Shown piece by piece: positions 51,570 to 58,368 of a stretch of 64,000 nucleotides of DNA. This stretch comes from CADEFQ01 sp050185195 (GTDB lineage: Bacteria; Pseudomonadota; Gammaproteobacteria; Steroidobacterales; Steroidobacteraceae). The stretch spans positions 1 to 64,000 of the forward strand of contig JBFWZQ010000010.1 in NCBI GenBank assembly GCA_050185195.1, given 5' to 3'. The translations under genes were made by a program, and so were the position numbers. Each line of letters opens with the position of its first letter. The first letter of the stretch is position 1. The notes below the pieces were generated by a model, which searched no databases, had not been told where the DNA came from, and saw only the letters and a program-made list of their open reading frames with translations.

Positions 51570-52217
51570 ATGTCGACAATGGCTCTTGAGCAGATGGTGA
51601 TGCAACAGGTGCGCGCATGGGACGTGCTCGACGACCGCGTGCTCGATACGTTGCGCAGGCTGCCACGTGAGCGCTTCGTGCCCGCCGCGTTCCGGGAGGT
51701 CGCGTACGCCGATGCCCCGATCGCCCTGCCGCACGGCCAGCGCATGCTGGCCCCCAAGGTGGTGGGCCGCATCCTGCAGGCGCTCGATGCCACGGCCACC
51801 GACTCCGTGCTCGAGATCGGAACGGGATCCGGTTACCTCACCGCCTGCCTCGCGAGCCTTGCGCGACAGGTGCGCTCGATCGATATCTACGAGGATCTCG
51901 CGGCGGGTGCCCGCACCCGCCTCGCGGCGCAAGGCGTCGCCAACGCCCAGGTGCAGGCGGCGGACGCGTTCGAGGTCGCGCTCGAACCGCACCATGACGT
52001 CATCGTCCTCACGGGGTCGCTGCCGAAATACGACGAACGTTTCCAGCACGCCCTTGCGGTGGGTGGACGCCTGTTTGCGATCGTGGGCGAAGGCCCCGCC
52101 ATGTCGGCCCGGCTGGTGCGCCGCACGTCCCCGACGACCTGGATGAGCCAGGACCTGTTCGAAACCTGGGTCGAACCACTCGTGCACGCAGCGCGCCCAC
52201 CCCGCTTCGTGTTCTGA
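51570..52217 (+). CDS. pcm: Protein-L-isoaspartate O-methyltransferase
   Basis: The 215-residue SAM methyltransferase repairs isoaspartyl residues in aged proteins. It has VLEIGTGSGYLTACLA, the family helix RERFVPAAFREVAYADAPI, and LPHGQRMLAPKVVGRIL. The ATG at 51570 has GGAG 11 bases upstream; a GTG at 51558 has poor spacing. It starts a pcm-rhodanese-tolC run, an order seen in gammaproteobacteria. Confidence 0.92.
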   Translation: MSTMALEQMVMQQVRAWDVLDDRVLDTLRRLPRERFVPAAFREVAYADAPIALPHGQRMLAPKVVGRILQALDATATDSVLEIGTGSGYLTACLASLARQVRSIDIYEDLAAGARTRLAAQGVANAQVQAADAFEVALEPHHDVIVLTGSLPKYDERFQHALAVGGRLFAIVGEGPAMSARLVRRTSPTTWMSQDLFETWVEPLVHAARPPRFVF

Positions 52218-52220
52218 ACG

Positions 52221-52535
52221 GTGGTGCGGCAGATCGAAGCCCGGGAGTTGCGGGCGCGCCTCGAGGCCGGCGAGCGGCCGGTGATCGTCGACGTGCGCGA
52301 AGCCTGGGAAATCGCCCTGGCACCGTTGCCGGCAGCAACGCACGTGCCGATGGGCGAAATCGAGGAGCGGCTCGGCGAGCTCGACCCCCGGGTGGAAACA
52401 CTGGTGATCTGCCAGGCCGGTGTCCGCAGCCTGCACGTTGCCCACTATCTGGCGAGCCGGGGCTTCGTCGATGCGGTTAACGTTGCGGGTGGCATCGTCG
52501 CGCTGACCTCGGGTGACGAGTCCGGAATCGTGTGA
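52221..52535 (+). CDS. Rhodanese-like sulfurtransferase
   Basis: A 104-residue single-domain rhodanese. The active loop is ICQAGVRS (CxxGxR with Cys nucleophile) and VDVREAWEIA lies in the N-terminal part. It starts at one of two adjacent GTG codons 3 bases after pcm. It could move sulfur from thiosulfate or persulfides; the target is unknown. Confidence 0.9.
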   Translation: MVRQIEARELRARLEAGERPVIVDVREAWEIALAPLPAATHVPMGEIEERLGELDPRVETLVICQAGVRSLHVAHYLASRGFVDAVNVAGGIVALTSGDESGIV

Positions 52536-52558
52536 TATAGTGATATAGAACACTATAT
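52533..52558 (+). promoter_or_regulatory. AT-rich dyad and direct repeat before tolC
   Basis: Between the rhodanese stop and tolC is an AT-rich island, rare in this DNA. It has two tandem copies of TGATATAG (52533-52540, 52541-52548) and an inverted pair ATATAGTG/CACTATAT (52535-52542, 52551-52558). Several -10-like hexamers overlap it. It looks like a promoter-operator for tolC. The start codon is 12 bases beyond. Confidence 0.5.
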
Positions 52559-52569
52559 AAGGGAACCTT

Positions 52570-54045
52570 ATGTTGCGTCATCTCCCCCTGGCCTCCGTCG
52601 CGCTGCTTTCTTTCGCGCAGGCGGCCTTCGCCGAAGACCTGCTGGCCGTCTACCAGCGTGCACTGGCCGCGGACCCCCAGATCCGCGAGGCGGACGCCAC
52701 GCGGCTCGCGGCGCGCGAATCGAAGCCCCAGGCCATCGCGGCGCTGCTGCCGCAACTGAGCGGCACCGCGGGGTATGACCAGAACAAGTTCGAAGGCACG
52801 AGCGACCAAGCCCAGATCGTGGGCACGGGCCCGAACGCAGGCCAGATCTCGATCTTCAGCACCTCGGGCACCCGCGAACCGGAGACGAAGTCCTGGTCGC
52901 TCGACCTGCGCCAGAGCCTCTTTCGCTGGGAGAACTGGATGGCGCTGCGCCGTGCCGACAAGCAGGTCGCACAGGCCGAGGCGGACTATGCCGCCGCGCA
53001 GCAGGACCTGATCCTGCGGGTATCGACCACCTATTTCGACGTGCTGGCCGCGCGGGACACCCTCGAGGCGCAGCAGGTGAACCTGCAGGCCGTCGCACGC
53101 CAGCTCGACCAGGCGGAAAAACGTTTCGAAGTTGGGCTCATCGCGATCACCGACGTGCAGGAATCGCGCGCGGCGCGCGACAACGCCGCGGCGGCGGTGA
53201 TCGCCGCCAAGCGCCAGCTCGCCACGGCGGAAGAACTCCTGCGCGAGGTGACGGGCGAGAAGTACGCGACGCTCGACAAGCCGGGCGACGACTTGCCACT
53301 CAAGAGCCCCGCGCCCGCGAACGAAGACGACTGGGTCCGGGTCGCCATGGACCAGAACCTGGCGCTCGTCTCGAGCCGCCTCGCCGCCAACATCGCACGC
53401 GACGACGTGCGCGCGGCATTCGGCGGGCACCTGCCTTCGATCGACCTCACCGCGAGCTACGGCAACCAGAAGATCACGACGGACCAGACCTTCCCGCCGT
53501 TCCCGCCGAACTTCCCGGCCCCGCGCTCGGTTGCGCTCGAAAACGACAGCGATGCGACGCTGATCGGCGTGCAGTTCACGCTGCCGATCTTCAGCGGCGG
53601 CGGCGCGCGTTCGCGCGTGCGCCAGCAGGAATTCCTGTGGCAGGCGGCACGCCAGCGACTCGAGCGCACGTCGCGGCAGACCGAGCGCGAGGCACGCGAC
53701 GCCTTCCTCGGCGTGACCAGCGAAATCTCGCGCGTCAACGCGCTGAAACAGGCACTCGAATCGAGCCGCACCGCGCTGCAGGCGACGGAAGCAGGCTACG
53801 AGGTGGGTACCCGCACGACGGTCGACGTGCTCGAGGCGCGCCGCAATCTCGTGCAGGCGCTGACGAACCTCTCGCGCAGCAAGTACGACTACCTGCTGAA
53901 CGTGATCCGGTTGCGCCAGGCTGCGGGCACGCTCGACCCGAGCGCACTCGAGGAGATCAACGGCTGGCTCGACCAGACGGTGACGACGGAGCCTGCGCCG
54001 CCGCCGGCCGAACCGGCGGCGACGTCGCCGGCTCCGGCTCCGTAG
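52570..54045 (+). CDS. tolC: TolC family outer membrane protein
   Basis: A 491-residue outer-membrane channel protein for efflux or type I secretion. It has a signal peptide ending AQAAFA, two OEP repeats (for example LRQSLFRWENW, FEVGLIAITDVQESRAARDNA and its second copy YEVGTRTTVDVLEARRNL) and a Pro/Ala-rich C-terminal tail. The tail is encoded opposite the end of waaA over 89 bases. Confidence 0.94.
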   Translation: MLRHLPLASVALLSFAQAAFAEDLLAVYQRALAADPQIREADATRLAARESKPQAIAALLPQLSGTAGYDQNKFEGTSDQAQIVGTGPNAGQISIFSTSGTREPETKSWSLDLRQSLFRWENWMALRRADKQVAQAEADYAAAQQDLILRVSTTYFDVLAARDTLEAQQVNLQAVARQLDQAEKRFEVGLIAITDVQESRAARDNAAAAVIAAKRQLATAEELLREVTGEKYATLDKPGDDLPLKSPAPANEDDWVRVAMDQNLALVSSRLAANIARDDVRAAFGGHLPSIDLTASYGNQKITTDQTFPPFPPNFPAPRSVALENDSDATLIGVQFTLPIFSGGGARSRVRQQEFLWQAARQRLERTSRQTEREARDAFLGVTSEISRVNALKQALESSRTALQATEAGYEVGTRTTVDVLEARRNLVQALTNLSRSKYDYLLNVIRLRQAAGTLDPSALEEINGWLDQTVTTEPAPPPAEPAATSPAPAP

Positions 54046-55306
54046 ACGCGATCACCGGCTCGAGCAACGCCAGCAGGCGCGAGAGCGCACCGCGATTGGC
54101 TTCGGCTACCGCCTTGCCGAGCGCACCGATGCGCTCGCGCGCGGCGGCATCGCCGAGCAGCCCCGCCACGCGGGCGGCGAGTGCCCCGGCCGAGTCGACG
54201 ACCTCCGCCCCGCCCTGCGCGATGAGCAGTTGTGCGATGTCCTCGGCGTTGAACGTGTGGGGTCCCGTGAGCAGCGGCAGCCCGAGTGCCGCGGGTTCGA
54301 GCAGGTTGTGCCCGCCCACGGGCACGAGGCTCCCGCCGACGAACGCGACGTCGCCCGCCGCGTACAACAGCACCAGTTCGCCGAGCGTATCGCCGAGATA
54401 GACCTCGGTTCCCGGCACGCAACGCTCCTGGCGCGAGCGAGCCGCAAAGCGCACGCCGCGGCTTTCGAGCGCCGCGCGCACTTCCGTGAAGCGCGCAGGA
54501 TGGCGCGGCACCAGGACCAGCAGCGCATCCGGGAGCTGTTCCCGAACGCGCTGGTGGGCCTCGAGCAGGATGTCCTCTTCCTTCGCGTGCGTGCTGCCCG
54601 CGACCCACACCGGGCGACCCGCGGCGTGCTCGGCACGCAAGGCGGCACCCCGTTCGATCGCGGCCTCGGGCAGCGCGAAATCGAACTTGATGTTGCCCAT
54701 CACGTGCGTGCGCAGCGGATTGGCGCCGATGAAGCGGAAGCGCTCGGCATCGGCAGGGCTCTGGGCCGCGATCACGATGCCGTTGGCGAGCGCTTCGCGA
54801 AACAGCGCCGCGAGGCGCCGGTAGCGGCCGATCGAGCGCGGCGAAATACGCGCGCTCGCGAGCACGAGCGGCACGCCGCGCCGGCCGCACTCGTGGTAGA
54901 GGTTGGGCCACAACTCCGTCTCGAGGATGATCGCGACCCGCGGCCTGACCCGATCGAAGAAGCGCCGCACGGAGCCGGGCAGGTCATAGGGCACGTAGCG
55001 CACGTGCGCGAGACCGGCGAAGAGTTCCCGCGCGCGTTGCGCCCCCGTCGGCGTCACGGTCGTCACGACGAGCGGCACCGCCGGGTAGCGCTCGCGCAGC
55101 GCCCGCACGAGGGCCGCGGAGGCCTGGATCTCGCCCACCGAAACCGCGTGTACCCAGAGGCAGGTGCCGCGGTATGGAACGGTGCCGAAGCCGAAGCGCT
55201 CGCCGAAGTTGCGCCAGTAGCTGTGATCGCGAAAGCCCCGCAGGAGCATCGCGATGCCGACGATGGGCGCGAGCAGGTAAACCACGCACAGGTACAACAG
55301 GCGCAT
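53957..55306 (-). CDS. waaA: 3-deoxy-D-manno-octulosonic acid transferase
   Basis: WaaA adds Kdo to lipid IVA, starting the LPS inner core. The 449-residue GT-B protein has an N-terminal membrane helix (LLYLCVVYLLAPIVGIAMLL), the acceptor motif VSVGEIQAS, ETELWPNLY and GGSLVPVGGHNLLEPAALG. The length exceeds the E. coli protein (425) because of a Pro/Ala/Ser tail. The ATG giving MRLLYLC is the start; upstream codons overlap kdkA. It is the second gene after kdkA. Confidence 0.95.
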   Translation of the reverse strand: MRLLYLCVVYLLAPIVGIAMLLRGFRDHSYWRNFGERFGFGTVPYRGTCLWVHAVSVGEIQASAALVRALRERYPAVPLVVTTVTPTGAQRARELFAGLAHVRYVPYDLPGSVRRFFDRVRPRVAIILETELWPNLYHECGRRGVPLVLASARISPRSIGRYRRLAALFREALANGIVIAAQSPADAERFRFIGANPLRTHVMGNIKFDFALPEAAIERGAALRAEHAAGRPVWVAGSTHAKEEDILLEAHQRVREQLPDALLVLVPRHPARFTEVRAALESRGVRFAARSRQERCVPGTEVYLGDTLGELVLLYAAGDVAFVGGSLVPVGGHNLLEPAALGLPLLTGPHTFNAEDIAQLLIAQGGAEVVDSAGALAARVAGLLGDAAARERIGALGKAVAEANRGALSRLLALLEPVIASTEPEPATSPPVRPAAAQAPSSPSGRASR

Positions 55307-55332
55307 CGGCGCGAACTGCTCGCGCAAGTGGG

Positions 55333-56130
55333 TCAATCTGCCGCCTGTGCGACGGGCGCGGGCGCTGCCGCGACTTGCGGGCCCTCGCGGTAGCCTGCGA
55401 GCAGCGAATGCCAGTCGGCCTCCGACGCGCGCCCCGGGGGCAGTTCGTCGGTCACCTTGTCGAGCGACCGGCGCAGCCTCACGAGGTTGGCGTCGCGCCA
55501 GAGACCCGGGCCGCGCAACGTGGCGCGATCGAAGTCGATCAGGTGCACGGCGCCATGGGCGGCGAGCAGGATGTTGTGCGCGTTCAGGTCCGCGTGGCAC
55601 ACGCCGAGGTCATGGAACCGACGCAGGCAGCGCCCGATCTCGATCCAGGTGAGGATCGGCACGCCCCCTTCGCCGAGCGCCGCCGCGAGCGACACCGCAC
55701 CGACGAGCCGTTCGGTGATGAGGTCGCCGCGATAGTGGATACCGTGGCGCACGTAACGTGCCGCGACGGGAGGCGCGACCGGCAGGCCGGCATGCGCGAG
55801 ATGATAGGTCAGGTGCCATTCGGCGAAAGGACGGGTCGCGGGCTCGCCCCGCCAGAGGTAGCGGTCGGCGGACAGGCGCGCGGCCAGGCCGCCGCGCCGA
55901 TAGTGGCGCAGCGCGTACTCGCGGCCGCTCTCCACGAAAAACAGCGTGGCGCCACGCCCCGGCGCTTCACCCGTGACTGCGCCGTGCTTGCGCCAGAAAC
56001 CGGGGTCGAACCATTCCGCGCGCAAATTGCCCACCCGGGACGCGTCATATAGCATCATCCCGCCGGCAACGGCCACGCGCTTCACTTCCGACCCGCTCGT
56101 CCAGGTACGCGTCATTCCTGCCCATCCCAT
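55333..56130 (-). CDS. kdkA: 3-deoxy-D-manno-octulosonic acid kinase
   Basis: KdkA phosphorylates the single Kdo of the LPS inner core. The 265-residue kinase-fold protein has ALRHYRRGG, VCHADLNAHNILL with the catalytic Asp, and LIDFDRATLR for metal binding. It pairs with waaA, as in Haemophilus and Xanthomonas types of LPS. The start is uncertain, with several in-frame Met codons at 56130, 56115 and later; the 56130 start is 5 bases from the divergent glycosyltransferase start. Confidence 0.9.
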   Translation of the reverse strand: MGWAGMTRTWTSGSEVKRVAVAGGMMLYDASRVGNLRAEWFDPGFWRKHGAVTGEAPGRGATLFFVESGREYALRHYRRGGLAARLSADRYLWRGEPATRPFAEWHLTYHLAHAGLPVAPPVAARYVRHGIHYRGDLITERLVGAVSLAAALGEGGVPILTWIEIGRCLRRFHDLGVCHADLNAHNILLAAHGAVHLIDFDRATLRGPGLWRDANLVRLRRSLDKVTDELPPGRASEADWHSLLAGYREGPQVAAAPAPVAQAAD

Positions 56131-56135
56131 CGAAC

Positions 56136-57218
56136 ATGCTGCCGCTCGCCGCGCCGCCCCGTAGCCTCTGCATCCTGCGGCTCTCGGCCATCGGCGACAC
56201 CTGCCACGTCGTACCGATGATCCGCACGCTGCAGCGCGCCTACCCGGATGCCCGGCTCACCTGGATCATCGGCAAGCTCGAAGCGAAGCTGATGTCCCTG
56301 CTGCCCGGCGTCGAGTTTATCACCGTGGACAAGCGCGCCGGCCGCCGCGGGCTTCTCGACCTGCGCACGCGGCTTGCCGGCCGTCGCTTCGACGTGCTGC
56401 TGCACATGCAGCTCGCGCTGCGCGCGAGCCTCGTCGCAGCCTGCGTGCGCGCGGACGTCAAGCTCGGGTTCGATCGCCCGCGGGCACGCGAGCTGCAGTG
56501 GCTCTTCAGCAATGCGCGCATCGCGCCGCGCGCACGCGAGCACGTCCTCGACAGTTTCTTCGGCTTCACGGCCGCGCTTGGCATCAGGGACCGCGTACTC
56601 GAGTGGGCGTTGCCGCTGCCCGGGGATGCAAGCGCGTACGCCGCGCGGCTGATCCCGGACCAGGCGCCGACGCTGCTCGTAAGCCCCTGTTCGAGCCACG
56701 CCCTGCGCAACTGGTCGGTTGCGCGCTACGCGGCCATTGCCGATCACGCCACAACGCGCCACGGCATGCGCGTGATCCTCTGCGGCGGACCGTCGAGCCT
56801 CGAGCGCGAGACCGGCGCCGCCATCGTCGCCGCGGCGCGCACCCCGCTCGTCAACCAGATCGGCGCCGATACGCTGCCGCAGATGCTCGCGCTGATCGGG
56901 GCGGCCACCGCCCTCGTCACGCCCGACTCGGGCCCGGCGCACATGGCGACGATGGTGGGCACGCCCGTCATCGGCCTCTACGCCGCGACGAATCCGGCAC
57001 GCAGCGGACCCTACCTCTCGCGGCAATGGTGCGTCGACGCCTACGCGGCCGCTGCGCTTCGCTTTCGCGGCAAGCCGGCCGAGGCATTGCCGTGGACGAC
57101 GAAGATCGAGGAGCCGGGCGTCATGGACCTGGTCGAGGTCGATGCGGTGAAGGAGCGGCTCGACGCGCTGCTCGCCGCGGGCAAAGCGGGGCGCGGGCTG
57201 CTAGCATCCGCGCCATGA
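56136..57218 (+). CDS. Glycosyltransferase family 9 (heptosyltransferase-like)
   Basis: A 360-residue GT-B enzyme of the ADP-heptose:LPS heptosyltransferase family. LRLSAIGDTCHVVPMIR is the N-terminal signature. The C-domain has VTPDSGPAHMATMVGTPVIGLY with ATNPARSGPY. It could be heptosyltransferase I or another member; position among LPS genes supports an inner-core role. It overlaps the next gene in ATGA form. Confidence 0.9.
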   Translation: MLPLAAPPRSLCILRLSAIGDTCHVVPMIRTLQRAYPDARLTWIIGKLEAKLMSLLPGVEFITVDKRAGRRGLLDLRTRLAGRRFDVLLHMQLALRASLVAACVRADVKLGFDRPRARELQWLFSNARIAPRAREHVLDSFFGFTAALGIRDRVLEWALPLPGDASAYAARLIPDQAPTLLVSPCSSHALRNWSVARYAAIADHATTRHGMRVILCGGPSSLERETGAAIVAAARTPLVNQIGADTLPQMLALIGAATALVTPDSGPAHMATMVGTPVIGLYAATNPARSGPYLSRQWCVDAYAAAALRFRGKPAEALPWTTKIEEPGVMDLVEVDAVKERLDALLAAGKAGRGLLASAP

Positions 57219-57616
57219 AGGACATACTCGTGCCCATTTCCCCGGGCGAACTGCTCGACAAGATCACGATCCTGCGCATCAAGTCGGCGCGCATGACCGA
57301 CGCGACCAAGCTCGCCAACGTGCGCCATGAACTCACGCAGCTCGAGGCGACCTGGCGCGGGAGCGGTGCCGCCATTGCAGCGGTCGCCGACGACGAAGCC
57401 GCGCTGCAACGCGTGAACGAGTCGCTGTGGGACATCGAGGACGAGATCCGCGACAAGGAACTCGCACAGGCCTTCGACGCACGGTTCATCGAACTCGCGC
57501 GCGCCGTCTACGTCACGAACGACGAACGCGCGGCGATCAAGAAGCGGGTCAACACGCGCCTCGGCTCCACGATCGTGGAAGAAAAATCGTATCGGCCGTA
57601 TCGCGCCGGGGGCTGA
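57215..57616 (+). CDS. DUF6165 family protein
   Basis: A 133-residue cytosolic protein with MKDILVPISPGELLDKITILRIK, typical of DUF6165, found near LPS glycosyltransferase genes. The function is unknown. It is coupled to the GT9 gene by overlap. Its stop is followed by a heptamer remnant. Confidence 0.85.
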   Translation: MKDILVPISPGELLDKITILRIKSARMTDATKLANVRHELTQLEATWRGSGAAIAAVADDEAALQRVNESLWDIEDEIRDKELAQAFDARFIELARAVYVTNDERAAIKKRVNTRLGSTIVEEKSYRPYRAGG

Positions 57617-57641
57617 CGGCGACGGGCAAGAAGCGTTGGCT
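57617..57641 (+). repeat. Heptamer remnant with a shared flank
   Basis: After the stop come a decayed unit CGGCGA and one CGGGCAA (57623-57629) followed by G, then AGCGTTGGCTTG. The same AGCGTTGGCTTG (minus strand) flanks the array after murA. This flank suggests the arrays belong to a longer element. Confidence 0.65.
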
Positions 57642-57664
57642 TGCGATGTCGCGCGGCGCAAGGC

Positions 57665-58081
57665 CTAGGCGAGCAGGTGGCTCAGGATGAAATAACCGCC
57701 GCCGAGCAGGACCGCTGTCTGGCCGAGCATCACCGTGAAGACCCAGCGGATCAGTTCCGCCTTCACGCCATGCATTTCAACCCGGATTTCAGATTTCCAC
57801 TCGCGCAGTTCGTCCCGCAACTGCACCATGTCCCGCTTCAGTCCGGTCACTTCGACCTTGAGCTGAGCGACATCGACCTTCAGCTGGGCGACATCCGCCT
57901 TGAGCGGCGTCAGCTCGGTGCGAAACTCGCCGCGCAGTTCGAGGAAGTCGGTGCGGCTCGCCATGGCTTCACGCTGCGAGGCGACCTCGAGGTCGATCGC
58001 CTGCGCGAGCGCGAGTGCCTGTTCCGGGGGCAGCTTGGCGCGCTCCAGCAATTCGAGGGTCGCGGTACGCATCGTCGCCAT
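57665..58081 (-). CDS. Coiled-coil membrane-anchored protein (DUF1640-like)
   Basis: A 138-residue protein with a central coiled coil of near-perfect heptads (LKADVAQLKVDVAQLKVEV) and one C-terminal transmembrane helix (FTVMLGQTAVLLGGGYFIL). The form resembles DUF1640/CCDC90 proteins. No catalytic motif is seen. The start is uncertain, with Met codons at 58117, 58081 and 58072 and none with a good ribosome site. Confidence 0.7.
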   Translation of the reverse strand: MATMRTATLELLERAKLPPEQALALAQAIDLEVASQREAMASRTDFLELRGEFRTELTPLKADVAQLKVDVAQLKVEVTGLKRDMVQLRDELREWKSEIRVEMHGVKAELIRWVFTVMLGQTAVLLGGGYFILSHLLA

Positions 58082-58141
58082 GCTGCGCGCGGGGCGGGCG
58101 GCGGCGCAAGCTGCCATTGCCCGGGATTGCGCCGGAAATGC

Positions 58142-58339
58142 TCATCGCTGCAGCGTGTACTCGGCCCCACAATAAGGGCATTTCGCCCACCCCGACTGCT
58201 CGATGGGCAGGTACACGCGCGGGTGCGAATTCCACAGGTACATCTGCGGCATCGGGCACGAAAGCGGGAGATCCTCGGCCACGACCTCGTACTGGTTCTG
58301 GGCATTCGGCTGCAGGAGTGGAGTCGTATTGGCCGGCAT
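58142..58339 (-). CDS. Small zinc-finger domain protein
   Basis: A 65-residue protein ending KCPYCGAEYTLQR, with a further Cys and His in LSCPMPQMYLWNSHPRVYL. Together these make a C-x9-H...C-x2-C zinc site of the CHCC type, as in small proteins related to a complex I subunit. The role is unknown. It lies between the coiled-coil gene and glnE on the same strand. Confidence 0.8.
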   Translation of the reverse strand: MPANTTPLLQPNAQNQYEVVAEDLPLSCPMPQMYLWNSHPRVYLPIEQSGWAKCPYCGAEYTLQR

Positions 58340-58368
58340 GGATCGGTTCCCGAAAGTCGATCCGTCGA

